Source: Chara braunii (Eukaryota > Streptophyta > Charophyceae > Charales > Characeae). Taken from it: a DNA stretch of 64,000 bases. Where the stretch lies: contig BFEA01000317.1 of assembly GCA_003427395.1 (NCBI GenBank), positions 1,202,721 through 1,266,720 of the forward strand, read 5' to 3'. Made by a program: the position numbers and the translations under genes. The notes beneath the pieces are model-generated. The model did not search any database and was not told where the DNA came from. It saw nothing but the letters and a program-made list of their open reading frames with translations. Below, piece by piece: positions 1 through 9,602 of this stretch (its first letter is position 1; the number at the start of each line of letters is the position of its first letter).

Positions 1-803
1 GTCGCGCCCTTACACGCATTCCCGTGCGTCGATCCGCTCACCCAAAAAGATTCGCGGCGAAACCATCATCCCGTGCAAGCACGGCGCCACTAGGGTTGCC
101 TGCCCTGCGCATACTTGTGAGTGGTGACGACATCCCTACCGAGCTGACCCATCCACGATGATACCATGACGCGATCTTGGAACTCAGACTCATCCTACGA
201 CCCGGACTATTTCATCCCTATGATAAACGAACTCATAAGGACGCGATATCCCTGTCACACGGAGAATCGGCTATGTCCGCGGGAATTTCACTGCGCCACC
301 TCTAGCGACCCTCGGTGCTCTGATTTCCCTTCTCCCGACCACACCTACTACTTCACCCACCCGGGATTTGTTGTCATCACCACCAGTTTCCCTCCTTTCC
401 GCCTTCTTCTCCCGTACCATCAACTCAGTGTTGTCCCGTGGCCGGCCATAGCCCCCTATTGGCCCGACACGTTTTGCGTGAATTGCCAATGTAGCGACGA
501 ACAGAGAACTCCAGAATTTCGCAGGCCCAACCCAGGCGCGCGGCGACCTGCGCCACGTGGCGGCCCCCGACGGCCTAACTTTTCGGGACCACCTCCACCG
601 CGGAGGGATTTCCCCGTAACCCGTCGACCACCGTGTCCTGGCCCCTTTGGACCATGAGACCCTTGTGCGTGCACCTCTCATTCGCCTAATTGCATTCATA
701 CCCTTAAGACTCCCCCACTTTCCCAAAAATCCTTGGCACACCCCTTTTTGCACTTCCAAGCCCACATCCCACTCCGATCAGGAAGTCGCACTGGGCGTGA
801 GGT
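1..803 (+). repeat. 5' LTR (truncated by window start)
   Basis: This stretch aligns base for base with 11388-12190 apart from about 10 substitutions, mostly transitions. Its 3' limit is set by the primer site that starts at 804. The last three bases before divergence are shared with the flank of the other LTR, so the edge is uncertain by about 3 bases. It contains a 163-codon open frame that also appears in the other LTR, but this is expected from LTR identity and is not called a gene. Confidence 0.92.
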
Positions 804-815
804 TGGTATCGGAGC
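804..815 (+). promoter_or_regulatory. Primer binding site, tRNA-iMet type
   Basis: TGGTATCGGAGC directly follows the LTR. It matches the plant initiator-methionine tRNA 3' end complement (TGGTATCAGAGC) at 11 of 12 positions. This is where minus-strand DNA synthesis would be primed, and it fixes the element's orientation as plus. Confidence 0.85.
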
Positions 816-864
816 TCGACACGTGGCTATGGTCTTAGGATTGATAGCACGTTAATTAGGCGAC

Positions 865-2280
865 TTGGCTAACCGTGGGCAACCTCGCCCTCGGAACGCG
901 TATAGGCGCGACCCTATCGTCACCAGAAGCAGAGCGGCTAACCGACGAACAGCCAATATGGCGGCCAACGTGCAAATTCCGGCTCCGCAACAAAATGCTA
1001 ACCAACCTGCCCCACGTGCACGAGCGCCCATGTCGCCACCAGATCTCTATCTATTTGATCTGGCGCACCATCTCGCAGGAGCATGGCTGGCCATGCTTAG
1101 AGCACAACAGTACGATGATCACGAAGCATAGATCAACATTCCGGCTCGAATGGGAGGAGACGCTCATCATTGGTACAATACCTATGTATGGGTGGATCTC
1201 CCGACCTTCGAACGGGATTTCATGAATCGATTTGATTATGTTCACCCTGAGCAGGCATTGTACATGATCAAGGACCGAGCGCAAAAACCGCTCGAATCCG
1301 TTGCGGAACATCGAAATCGGTTCTACAGGATGTTAGTAAAAACTGAGCGAGGTGAGCAAGTAGGGAGAGATCTGTTCATTGACGGACTCCGCAGTCGAAC
1401 AATAAGGACTAAGTTGCGAAAGCAGTTTTCCCCCATCACTCATACGCTACAGCAAATTATGGCTGCTGCGGAAGAAATGGAACGGAAGTTCGCCGCGAAC
1501 TTCCTGGAAGGAGAAGACTACCCTAGAGACGGAGATTTGACCGAGCTCGTATGAGCAAGAGCAGAACTGGATGCTTTGCAGAACAAATTTGAAAACATGG
1601 GATTTGTATCAAGACCTGTCACTTATATGGAACAGATAGGCCCCAAGCGAGTAATCCTAAGCGAGACTCCGAGCATCTTTGCTCCTATGATACTCCCGCC
1701 CGTTAGGGCATTGCCCCCGCCACTGGTTGAGGCTCCCGCAAGATCAAATGAATCAGCGGCCATTTTCGAACTAAACAAAACGGTGATTAGTTTAATCCAA
1801 GAAAGCAAGAAAGAACAGCGAGAGCACAGTGCTCGACTAGAAGCCATGATGAGGAGCATGCGACCTATTGCGGTGCGTGCCCCTCCGATGCAACAAGGAT
1901 TAGCTTCTGCCCCGGCTCTCGGAGGAGCTGCGAACAATCTGAATGTTTGCTACGCCTGTCATCAGCCCGGACACCTAGCCCGTGATTGCCCCCACCGACC
2001 CCCACAACAACGGATGGGAGTCGCACCTATGGCTGTGGCCCCCATCGCCAATGGACCTGGACGAGTCGGAGCCTTGATGGAAGAAGTAGAGGGTGGGGGA
2101 AGTGCCCTGGCCACCGCGGAAGAGGCCGCCGAGCTAATTCCGCTAGATCAGTATGTGTCACTGGGATATCCTCGGCTAGGAATGATCGGAACAATCAGAC
2201 CAGCGCCAGAACTGAGAGAGGTGGTGGAGTGGCGACCGTCCTTAGGAGAAATGGAGTCGGGAGGACCCACTTTCGTCACA
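865..2280 (+). pseudogene. gag: gag region of the gypsy polyprotein
   Basis: One frame runs through this stretch and continues into pol. In-frame stops lie at 1129 (TAG), 1552 (TGA) and 2281 (TGA). The stretch after 1150 resembles a retrotransposon gag capsid (helical, with the WYN and FERDFMNRF-type segments usual before the capsid C-terminal domain). A perfect CX2CX4HX4C zinc knuckle lies at 1948-1989 (CYACHQPGHLARDC), followed by a Pro/Gly-rich linker. No ATG opens the frame near the primer site. The frame is open from about 865 with TTG, so the true start is undetermined. The product would form the virus-like particle and bind RNA. The stops can be reached from TGG or CGA by single transitions. 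Confidence 0.85.
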
Positions 2281-2283
2281 TGA

Positions 2284-2826
2284 GAGATCGATGTATTAAA
2301 CATCATCCGAGCTTTGGACCATCGGATTCCACTACCAATCGGTCATCTACTCTCGATCTCCGAGCAAGCCAACGAGCGAATGTTACAGCATTGCAAAGCA
2401 AACCGAAAACGATTTGCCCTCGCCCGAACACCAAGTGCCAAAGCAAAAGGCCCCGCGCCGGAAGAAAACTTAACGAGCACTCCGGACCCAATACGGGTGG
2501 GATTAATTCAGAAAGACGATCACTTCTTACATATTAAATCGATTCCGTGGAAGTCCGCGAAATGTGATATTGAAATTTGGGGAATTCCTTACAACGAGAT
2601 AATAGATTCAGGAGCAGCTGTGTTGGCTATCTCACTAAGAGTGGTCGAAAGGGCTGGCAGGAAAAATGACCTGATCATGCTTTCTAAGAAAGATCAGCTC
2701 GTTTTGGCTGACGAAGAAAGGATTAAAATTGTAGGACGAATTACCAATGTCGCCTTCCGCTTGGGTAAAGTGCACGCGCTTGGGGATGTCGTAGTACTAG
2801 ATGTCAATACGTACGACGTTCTTTTT
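2284..2826 (+). pseudogene. Aspartic protease region of gypsy pol
   Basis: It is in the same frame as gag and bounded by stops at 2281 and 2827 (TGA). The retropepsin active-site triad DSGA is at 2605-2616, preceded by a hydrophobic strand and followed by a flap-like region. An ILG-like strand occurs near the end (VVVLDVNTYDVLF), as in Ty3/gypsy proteases, which cleave the gag-pol polyprotein. The catalytic Asp is intact, so only the flanking stops disable it here. Confidence 0.78.
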
Positions 2827-2841
2827 TGACTTCCCGCTCTC

Positions 2842-5177
2842 GTGGCGTTACGAGCAAACCTGGATTTCGAACGACGATCGATCGTCCTCCGAAACACAGG
2901 AGGAAAACCCTATGTTGTGCCCATGCGATTGACCCTTCGCACTACCCTTAATGCGGTTCCACGGGTTTCGCCGATGATGGCAAGGACTCTCCGCATGATC
3001 TCCTGGGATGAACCCGCCGAGGAGAAGTCATCAACTGATGAGACGGAAAGCAGTGACGAAGATGATCCAGAGATCTTGAAATTAGCACGACAGCGTGTTT
3101 GTTACCCTCCGTCCAAAACGATAGTGAGAACAATGCAACTTACCAGCCGAAAAATTCAAAGAACCAAGCCGATGATCTTGGGAGAGCCCCTCATGCAGAT
3201 TTCGAGGATGGTAGACTCTTTGGAACCCCCTCAGACTTTGTACGAAGGGATCACCCCTCTCCTCGCCAGGTATAGCGACAAGAAGCATTACTGTAATATT
3301 ACGGATCTACCCAAGTCCTTACAAACATCAGCTAAAGAAGTGAGATTGTTACGCTTGGGGGCGGAGGCAAGCTCTCTGGAACCCCCTGGGCGTTTCGAAG
3401 CAGAAACAGATGGACTAGGGATAAAGATTGCAACTAAAGAAGTTTCGTGGCAGGATGTTTGTGACGGGATTACCCCGGAAGGACACGTGACCATCCGGGA
3501 AGAAGATGCTCAGATGATGGCCACGGTGTTCTCCTGGCGATCGGACCATTCATTCATCTCGGCGCCTCCACCCAACTTGACAAAACAGGCAAATACGAAA
3601 CAAATCGACGTTCGGATCTGGGACCAACCTTTCGAACTGCACGTTCCACAGTATGTACCAGATGAAATCCACCGGGTAATTGCGGATATTCTAACGGAAT
3701 ATCAAGGAGCGATTAATGTGTCAGACACTGACATTGGGTTGTCGTTAGTAATCCAACATGAAATTCAGACAGGAAATCACTCCCCGATTCATTGCAAACC
3801 ATATCGATATTCCTTGACTGAACGCAAAAAGGCTCTCGAACGAATTTGGGAATTCGAAGCCAGCGGTTGGATTGAACCCGCTATCGGACCTTGGTCTTTT
3901 CCCGTAGTATTAGTACTGAAGAAAAACGGAGCAATTCGCATTTGCATTGATTATCGCAAACTGAATGAACTCATGATCAAAGATGTGTATCCCCTCCCTC
4001 GGATTGATGATTTGTTGGATGCGATTGGGTGTGCTAATTATTTCAGCAAGTTTGACATTCGGCATGGTTTCCATCATATTCTAGTAAGGGAAGAAGATCG
4101 GTCGAAAACGACCTTTGTGTTGTTTGAGGACACGTGGCAGTGGGTTCGGTGTCCGATGGGGATTTGCAATGCGCCTGCCACGTTTCAGCGAGCGATGAAC
4201 ATGACGTTCCAGAACTTCGTCAACAAGACACGGCTGACGCAAGGAATGATTAACTTCTGCGTGATCATGTACATGGACGACATCTTGGTCTATTCGGAGA
4301 CCTATCACGGACATGCGCAACACATCGAATGGACATTGAGTGCATTAAGAGACGCTGGGTTCAAGATTGCGCTTGAGAAGAGCGAATTTTTCCTCTCGGA
4401 AATTTCGTTCTTAGGATATGTTGTGACACGTGGAGGATTGCGGCCAGACTCGAGAAAAGTTGCGGCGGTCAAGGAAGCTCCGGTTCCCACGTCACTGACG
4501 CAGGTTCGAGCCTTCTTGGGATTGGCGTCGTATTACCGACGTTTCATCAAGGGCTTTGCCGCGATTGCACGACCACTAACGAATCTGTTACGAAAGGACC
4601 AGCCTCTCAGCTGGGACGCGGAGTGCCAGCAGGCTTTTGCAACCCTCAAGAACGCTCTGGCAATGGCCTCTATTTTGATTCGACCGGACCCCTTGAAGCA
4701 GTTCATTCTCATCACGGACTGGCAACCCGAAGCTATCTTCGCTATTTTAGCACAGAAGGGGAACGATGGTCGCAAACAAGTCATCGAGTACGCGTCGCGC
4801 ACCGTACCGGACGGATGAAGGAATGACTCGGCCCCTCAAGGCGAATGTTATGCAGTAGTCTGGGGAATCCAACACTTCCATCCGTATCTCTACGGACAGA
4901 AGTTTCGCCTCGGACAGATCACGAGCCTCTGCTGGCATTAAAGAAGCTCACCAACTACACAGGCATGATTGGCCGTTGGGCGGTGCGATTACAAGAATAT
5001 GACTTCGATATCGTCCATCGAAAGACAGAGCGACACGGCAACGCGGACGGACTGACACGTCTGCATCGACCTTCCAAGGTACCAAAGGGCGAGGAAATTA
5101 CACTGTGGAAAGAGCCGGACCTGACCGACGAGCCGAAATACGGACAAGTGGCGGTTCTTCCACGTGGCAAGAAGTGA
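2842..5177 (+). pseudogene. pol: Reverse transcriptase and RNase H of gypsy pol
   Basis: The RT domain (about 3690-4300) has the fingers motif around ICIDYRKLN, the FSKFDIRHGFHH motif A region, the CNAPATFQ motif, and an intact YMDD catalytic box at 4270-4281. The connection domain (FLGLASYYRRFI) and RNase H follow. RNase H acidic residues are visible in LITD, GECYAVVW, TDHEPLLALKKL and HGNADGL. The first is followed by WQP rather than the usual AS, which is odd. A TGA stop lies at 4816, and a one-base shift near 4912 moves the rest of RNase H to another frame, which ends at 5177. The original frame is resumed in the PHD segment, so two compensating indels are likely. Function: copies element RNA to DNA. 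Confidence 0.92.
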
Positions 5178-5478
5178 AGCGGTGGCGATGGGTGATGGAG
5201 GTAACCCCACTACCCCTCTTTCTCCCCCTTCCTCTTCGTCTCTCCTCTCCCTGCCTGACAAATTTTGCTATTTTTGCGAGGCTATCTCCCGCTTATACGC
5301 GGTCTCCATGCGGCCTAATGGAGAAGGGTATGCGGATTGGATAGATTGCCGACAGTGTGTTGCACGAGCCCATGGCTCGTGCATCCAATACAAAAACGAT
5401 AGTAAACCATGGTTGTGCCCCTTGTGCAGGACAGACAAGATTCCGACTGAGGCCCGCTTTTTGGATGCCACGTCGGAA
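5164..5478 (+). CDS. PHD-finger-like zinc domain between RNase H and integrase
   Basis: This frame is the same as gag, protease and integrase. A Pro/Ser-rich leader is followed by a C4HC3 pattern at 5266-5427: CYFC, then 23 residues, CRQC, 4 residues, H, 2 residues, C, 11 residues, CPLC. A Trp sits three residues before the third Cys and another two before the seventh, as in PHD fingers. The aromatic usually just before the His is Ala here. PHD fingers read histone tails, so a targeting role is plausible but is inference. It is distinct from the integrase HHCC finger, which is also present downstream. The frame ends in TGA at 5479, probably a decayed sense codon within one polyprotein. Confidence 0.68.
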
Positions 5479-5481
5479 TGA

Positions 5482-6915
5482 TTGGAAAAGACCCGGAAGT
5501 TTAGAAGGGTCGAAGTATGGACGGATATTGCCTTAATTGCCACCCTAGTAGGTAACCCCCTCTAGGATTTCGCCAAAGAAGATCGGAGGAGGGCCAACGA
5601 AAGGGCTCGGGATTATCGATGGATAGAAGGTAGATTGGAAAAACGGAAAACGAACGGCAGTGGGATTTGGATGGTAGTGCCGCATCCGTTCATGCGGTAT
5701 GACTGGGTTAAGACAGCTCACGAGGAAATTGCGGCCCATTTTGCCGTACGGATCACGGACTCCGCTATCGACAAAAACGAGTGGTATTGGTCCAATATCC
5801 GCGACGATGTGAAATACATTGTCGCCAACTGTCAGGTCTGCGCCGCTGATAAGGCGCCGATCCAGCCGCCCAGATCGATAGTTCCCACGGTTGTTGAACG
5901 GCCATTTCAAAGAGTGAGCATGGACATTACCGACATAGTGGTGCCCCCTAACCCTAATAGTTGCGAGTATTCGGTCTTATTGGTATTTGTCGACCATTTC
6001 TCGAAATGGATCGAAGCGTATCCGTGTCGCACGCGGCAAGCCACGGAAATCGCGCGATATGTCAACCGTTTCCTCGGAATGCATCAAGATACGGAAGAGA
6101 TCCTGGCCGATAACAGAGCGGAATTCAGGGGAGAAGTGTTAAAGAACCTGGTCATACATGGCGTCGCCATACGGAACACCGCACCCGACATGTCGCAATC
6201 CAACGGGCTGGTCGAAAACGCCAACCGGGTGATAAAGACCGCATTACGACGAAACATCGCGGCCCGGGATCCGAGGCCCTAGCCCGATATCGTCGATCAC
6301 ATCCTGGCGGTCCATCGCGGAGCACCCCACGAATCAACAGGGCTAAGCCCCTTCCAATTAAGGACCAATAGCTTCGCTTGCGTTTCAATACCAAGCCTCC
6401 CCGACGAGTCTACCTTGAACCGACGGCCCACCAGGGCCACGGCTAGGGACAAGGCCAAACGGCACCTAGAGCTAATGGAACGTTCACTGCCCAAGCTAGC
6501 CTGAAAACGACAGAAAATGACCGAACTAGCCCAAGGCCGACAGGTCCGAAGCTACGAAGCTCGAAATGGGAATGCGGGTCCGCGGACCCAGTACAAATTA
6601 GGGGACGTGGTGCAGGTAAGGAAATGTGCTCGCCAGGGTAAGCTAGCGCCACGATTCTTCGGGCGATATCGCGTGATCGAGCTCGGCCCCAACGGCGTGA
6701 ACACCGTGCGTCTCGCCCCAGAAATCTCTGGCAGTCGATCGGCTCGCCCGATCACACGCCACATGTCCTATCTCCGCCCCCTCCCCTCTGCTCCGACTCC
6801 TTCTCCCTCTTTTTCTCTCTCTGAGGAAGCTGAGGACGACGACTCTGCCTCTCCGGCATCTCCCTCTTCCTCTTGCTCCCTCTCTGCCTCCCCGTCACCA
6901 TCGCCATCGCCATGA
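5482..6915 (+). pseudogene. Integrase of gypsy pol with acidic/Ser-Pro-rich tail
   Basis: The frame continues from gag-pol and has stops at 5563 (TAG), 6280 (TAG) and 6502 (TGA). The N-terminal HHCC finger is visible (AHEEIAAH ... NCQVCAADK). The catalytic core shows D (VSMDITDIV), D (EEILADNRAEF, where the usual Gly after Asn is Arg) and E (SNGLVENANRVI), so the DDE triad is kept. The C-terminal module (YKLGDVVQVRK ... FGRYRVIELG) resembles the gypsy GPY/F domain. It is followed by an acidic and Ser/Pro-rich tail to the TGA at 6913-6915. No chromodomain is seen here, unlike the element at 31.8-36.3 kb. The terminal TGA overlaps an ATG at 6912. Confidence 0.9.
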
Positions 6916-7048
6916 GTTTTCTGGAGGAGAGAGCCCTCAGCGAAGCAGCGCTNATCTCCCTCTTCCTCTTGCTCCCTCTCTGCCTCCCCGTCACCATCGC
7001 CATCGCCATGAGTTTTCTGGAGGAGAGAGCCCTCAGCGAAGCAGCGCT
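6858..7048. repeat. Exact 95 bp duplication around a single N (assembly join)
   Basis: Positions 6858-6952 and 6954-7048 are identical, with one N at 6953 between them. A second join in this window (44161-44351) has the same geometry and the same 95 bp length. This is best read as two contig ends whose overlap was not merged. The real locus probably has one copy, spanning the end of integrase and the start of the next ORF. Confidence 0.88.
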
Positions 7049-7487
7049 TGCGCCCCGTGATCGACTGATGATCCGGCAGGTCTATCATTCCTACCTCAGT
7101 CCAGACCTTCGGTGACTTGCGCACTTCTTCTGCACGGAAGGTGTATACGTCGCGGCGATGTTCAGAATAGAAGGTCGGCCCAACGCAGTGGTACTGGCCG
7201 AGGCAGTAGCGGTTCATCAGCGAGCGGTACTTGGTGTCAGCCGCATAGCAGTCGTCATCAACTTTCGTGGCGATCTTTCCACACTCCTCCCTTTACGACA
7301 TTCGGTGGTGAGGACATCGCTGCGCGTGTGGGCAAACGACCTGGTCGCTGAGTGGACCCAGCTTCTGGCTCGCCCCGGGGACACGGTCGCGACGACACGA
7401 GCAATCGAACACGACGGCCTTCGGATGTACCAATGTGATCCACCGGCGATCCTCCCTGTTGTTGTTCCTTTCCCTCGCCCCCAATGA
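6912..7487 (+). CDS. Accessory ORF A of the gypsy element, overlapping pol's stop (ATGA)
   Basis: The ATG at 6912-6914 overlaps the pol TGA at 6913-6915. The equivalent ATG in the second copy of the assembly duplication is at 7008. The frame runs to TGA at 7485, with one stop at 7113-7115 that separates two coding-like halves. The product, about 155 residues once the duplicate is discounted, starts MSFLEERALSEAAL and includes a helical, moderately hydrophobic centre (GRPNAVVLAEAVAVHQR). I recognise no family. The position after pol is where env-like or other extra genes sit in some gypsy elements, but no signal peptide or cleavage site is visible here. Confidence 0.5.
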
Positions 7488-9124
7488 GTCTTTCTCTGAT
7501 CTCCATTTTTTATCTCCCCTCCACCTTCCCCACCTTCTGCCAGTCCGATATCCATCCTCGCCTTTCCTACTGCCTAACGACCCGTGCTGCCCCCAACATT
7601 CGTCTCCCAAATTGGAACCTGTGGCGCGAAGACTTCGTCGAGCTTTTGCTGTGCAGCCTGTGCTTGGTTGAGGTACGGCTGACATAGACCAGGGACGAAG
7701 CGCACCCGCCCTTCATAGAGCGACTGGAGTTACTGTTTATCCAGGCCTGGCGCACCAACGTGGAGGGAGAACTCCTCGCGTTCTTCAACGGAAAAATTTC
7801 CCAGAATGAAATAATCATTCTATAGTAAAATTACAATCTAAATTTCAAATTTTCATTCCATATTGAAAAATGTCATTCCAATTTTAAAATTTTCATCTTA
7901 CTTGCAAACTTTCATTCCAAGAATAGGGTATCCCTTCTTATTTGGACTGCATGCTAGAAATGGAATGAAAGTCTGGATGAGTTTATGAAATATTTTAATT
8001 GGACTGCCATTCTATGTAAGGATTTTCAGTCATAAATAGGATAATCCAATCTAAATTAGAAGATATTTGTTGGAGTAGAAGGAAAAATTAATTAAAACAT
8101 TTCATAAACTCATCCAGACATCCATTCCATCTTGAACAAATAGATGTAGTTGGAAGGTAAAACTCATATTTCGACGAGAACTTATCAAATAAAACCGAAA
8201 ATTTTAGAATTGGACGAACATTGGAATGATAATTTATAAATAAGAATGATTTTTTTTTATGGAATGTTTTTTCAACTTTCGTTTCTCGTGGGAATTTTTC
8301 TGTTGTTATTCGGGACAGTACGGCCCGGTCATCAAGAACTAACCACGCAAGAGTTCACGATCCCGGTAGCGCAGCTGGCGGACAATCTCCCTCTTGAGGT
8401 CATCTCGCAAGACGACGAGCATCCAGTTCCCCATGTTCTTTCTCGCACCTTGACACCTCATCTTCAGTGGTCGGCTTGCGTAGAAGGAGCCGCGGAACGC
8501 ATCCCGCCGTCGCAGCGACAACATTTGGATCCCCGGGCGATTCGCGACCCTGCCTTCTTCAGGCAGCCTACGGCGGAACAGTTTGCTGCCATTCGGGAAG
8601 AAGAGGAGGAGGAGGAGAGTACCGAGAGCAACGAAAACGAAGGCGGGCTGGAAGAAAGCGGAGGTAGCGAAGAAGTATCCGGAGAAAACGAAACCCCCGA
8701 AGAAGGAAGTTATAGCGAGCACAGTGAGAGGGAACAAAGCGAAGAAAAAGAAGAGGACGAGGAGGAAGACGAAGGGCACGAAGAAGAATCTGTCGGATCA
8801 GAGTGGAAAGTCGTGCCGGGAGAAGCGCTGCGCACAGGTACAGAAGCAGAGGACCCCGAGGCAGCTCGTAAAAGAGAGGAGATCGCGGTCAGGAAGACGG
8901 AGTTAAAACTCGCAGGCGCGGCGAGTCTGCAGATCTACGACGACCCGAACCGAGATCCGGAGCCGCCCCGACCTGAAGATGGCAACCTCGAGGCCACGAC
9001 TCCGGCCCCATCAGCACGGCGACGAAGCCGATCCCCATCCTCCCCAACCCGTCCCCCAGTTCGCCGACGTACCGATACGGGCGATCGGCCATCGTCCCCG
9101 ATCGCTCTCTCGCCGTCCCCTTGA
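7484..9124 (+). pseudogene. Accessory ORF B of the gypsy element, split by a MITE; acidic protein
   Basis: The ATG at 7484-7486 again overlaps the stop of the preceding ORF (TGA 7485-7487). The frame is open to TAG at 7685, continues coding-like to about 7810, and is then broken by the AT-rich insertion at 7813-8251. It is open in the same frame from 8252 to TGA at 9122. After the insertion come a hydrophobic segment (QLSFLVGIFLLLFG, about 8270-8315), a neutral region, a long Glu/Ser-rich acidic tract (about 8590-8810), and a basic Arg/Ser/Pro tail. An ATG at 8246 lies in the insertion's own end and is probably not a real start. Family unknown. A membrane-anchored or env-like role is possible but unsupported beyond position and the one hydrophobic segment. 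Confidence 0.45.
7813..8251. mobile_element. AT-rich MITE-like element with TIRs and internal palindrome
   Basis: The region is sharply AT-rich against GC-rich neighbours. It begins with AATCATTCTATAG and ends with the inverted form (TAAGAATGATT). Inside, 7962-8000 and 8090-8131 form inverted arms of about 39 bases with only a few mismatches. It carries no coding potential and interrupts a coding-like frame. No clear target-site duplication was identified, so the superfamily is unassigned. Confidence 0.6.
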
Positions 9125-9602
9125 CTACCTCATCCTTCGCCAGCTCACCACCCCCGTCACGTTCCCCTCCAATCCGTTCCCCCGCAGTACCTTCCGCCAC
9201 TTCTACGCCTCTCGCCTCGCTGTCGTAGTGCATCCCCATCCCTCCCTCCGGTGCGTCGTCCCGACCTCTTGCCTCCATGTCTTTCTTTTCAGTGCCGCGT
9301 GGCGAGGCCACAATATGATTGAGGTTTATTGCGTGATAACGGGGACCATCCCCGCATGCGAAGATCAGGATCGTTTCCGTGCGGCACTCTTCCGAACCTT
9401 TACCACCCTCTACCCCGACTATCTCTCGTCCCTCCCTCGCACTGCCAATCGATTCCCCCGTCTCCATCGCATTGTCCGTTACCAAGAACTCCCGGAGACT
9501 GCAGCCGGGATGGAAAGGTTCCTGCCCTCGCTACCCCTAAGCCCTCCGCCCCGCCATGCCGCCGTGTACCAACTTCCTTTCCCCCTCCCGGTTAATTACT
9601 GA
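8979..9602 (+). CDS. Accessory ORF C of the gypsy element, overlapping ORF B
   Basis: This 207-codon frame overlaps the 3' end of ORF B in another frame. The first half is Ser/Pro/Arg low complexity and may be read-through of ORF B's composition. The second half (from about 9315) is more protein-like, with MIEVYCVITG and a following Arg/Leu-rich helical stretch up to TAAMERF-like sequence near 9520. The ATG nearest this part is at 9315. I recognise no family. It may be a separate ORF or a frameshifted continuation of ORF B. Confidence 0.35.
   Translation: MATSRPRLRPHQHGDEADPHPPQPVPQFADVPIRAIGHRPRSLSRRPLDYLILRQLTTPVTFPSNPFPRSTFRHFYASRLAVVVHPHPSLRCVVPTSCLHVFLFSAAWRGHNMIEVYCVITGTIPACEDQDRFRAALFRTFTTLYPDYLSSLPRTANRFPRLHRIVRYQELPETAAGMERFLPSLPLSPPPRHAAVYQLPFPLPVNY

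Noticed and set aside
166-657. 163-codon ORF in the 5' LTR repeated in the 3' LTR (11552-12043), with a matching antisense ORF
   Set aside because: Its presence in both LTRs follows from LTR identity. There is no motif, and the antisense frame is equally open, so composition explains both.
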